From MFD09286-c1 sp963701015 (GTDB taxonomy: Bacteria; Bacteroidota; Bacteroidia; Bacteroidales; DTGW01), in the NCBI GenBank assembly GCA_963701015.1, contig OY969556.1, positions 868,001 to 932,000 of the forward strand: a stretch of DNA of 64,000 bases, written 5' to 3'. Positions 63,907-64,000 of this stretch are shown one piece after another. Below the pieces are notes generated by a model. It was not told the origin of the DNA. It saw nothing but the letters and a program-made list of their open reading frames with translations, and ran no database searches. The translations under genes were made by a program, and so were the position numbers. The first letter of the stretch is position 1; every line of letters begins with the position of its first letter.

Positions 63907-64000
63907 ATGCTATATAGAACTTTAGGAAAAACAGGGTTTTCAATCTCAGAAATTAGTTTAGGTACATGGCAGGTTGGCGGAAAATGGGGTGAAGCATTTA
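63907..64000 (+). CDS. Aldo/keto reductase, partial at window edge
   Basis: From the ATG at 63907: MLYRTLGKTGFSISEISLGT, then WQVGGKWGEAF, running off the window. This is the standard N-terminus of NAD(P)H-dependent aldo/keto reductases (R-x-L-G-x-T-G-x-x-V/I-S-x-I-x-L-G). Catalytic residues lie outside the window. Confidence 0.9.
   Translation, partial: MLYRTLGKTGFSISEISLGTWQVGGKWGEAF

Overview
The window comes from an AT-rich member of the Bacteroidota. The evidence is two PorP/SprF-type proteins, type IX secretion (T9SS) sorting domains on at least seven proteins, a PorE-like TPR/propeller/OmpA protein, DUF5686 and DUF3822 proteins, a short (about 286 aa) primary sigma factor, and -7 boxes of the NACCTTTG type. 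It looks like a free-living or environmental species. No rRNA, complete tRNA or CRISPR array was found.

Region 1 (1-15.65 kb, almost all on the minus strand) is a stress and ion-homeostasis block: a response regulator (cut by the edge), a histidine kinase with 22 copies of a 21-residue heptad repeat, small stress-type proteins including a 51-aa Lmo0937-like membrane peptide, an ice-binding-like lipoprotein paired with an OmpA protein, a P-type H+-ATPase, a helical protein, a DUF1003 protein, a PII protein, a tandem universal stress protein and a Na+/H+ antiporter. Five of its promoters share a 66-nt layout: a 36-nt element placed exactly 30 nt from a [C/G]ACCTTTR-like -7 box. This looks like an activator-controlled regulon and is the main discovery of the window. 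A DUF3788 gene between inverted repeats (8217-8729) looks like an inserted cassette. Fragments of transaldolase and of a ribose-5-phosphate isomerase B-like gene mark a deletion scar at 12.5-12.9 kb.

Region 2 (15.65-22.1 kb) is a decayed integrative, defence-type island: a tyrosine integrase, an AbiEii-type toxin with its DUF6577/AbiEi-like partner, an N-terminal scrap of a type I methylase (hsdM), two 5'-nucleotidase-like HAD proteins, a metallophosphoesterase and small ORFs. A 58-bp direct repeat of the integrase 3' end lies 4.4 kb away at 16143-16200. A short sequence resembling an attachment site and a strong terminator close the island at 22.0-22.1 kb.

Region 3 (22.1-34.4 kb) holds a YqaA/DedA-like membrane protein, a frameshifted small lipoprotein, an SGNH hydrolase with a T9SS sorting domain, a membrane histidine kinase, a frameshifted DUF362 protein, an M13 peptidase and a secreted Memo-AMMECR1 fusion next to a small barrel-like protein.

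Region 4 (34.6-47.3 kb) contains two convergent T9SS modules. On the plus strand: a 1470-aa PKD-repeat adhesin, PorP/SprF, a PorE-like protein and an apparent pseudo-metalloprotease. On the minus strand: PorP/SprF followed by two paralogous surface proteins. All three surface proteins carry gliding-motility-type C-termini, so each PorP/SprF sits with its likely client.

Region 5 (47.4-64 kb) is mostly housekeeping: an orphan hypB, a DUF5686 protein, YggS, a GH3 beta-glucosidase lipoprotein, a hybrid histidine kinase, a glycosyltransferase, a DEAD-box helicase, the primary sigma factor, a CBM9-like T9SS protein, a DUF3822-rsmD-thioredoxin operon and the start of an aldo/keto reductase.
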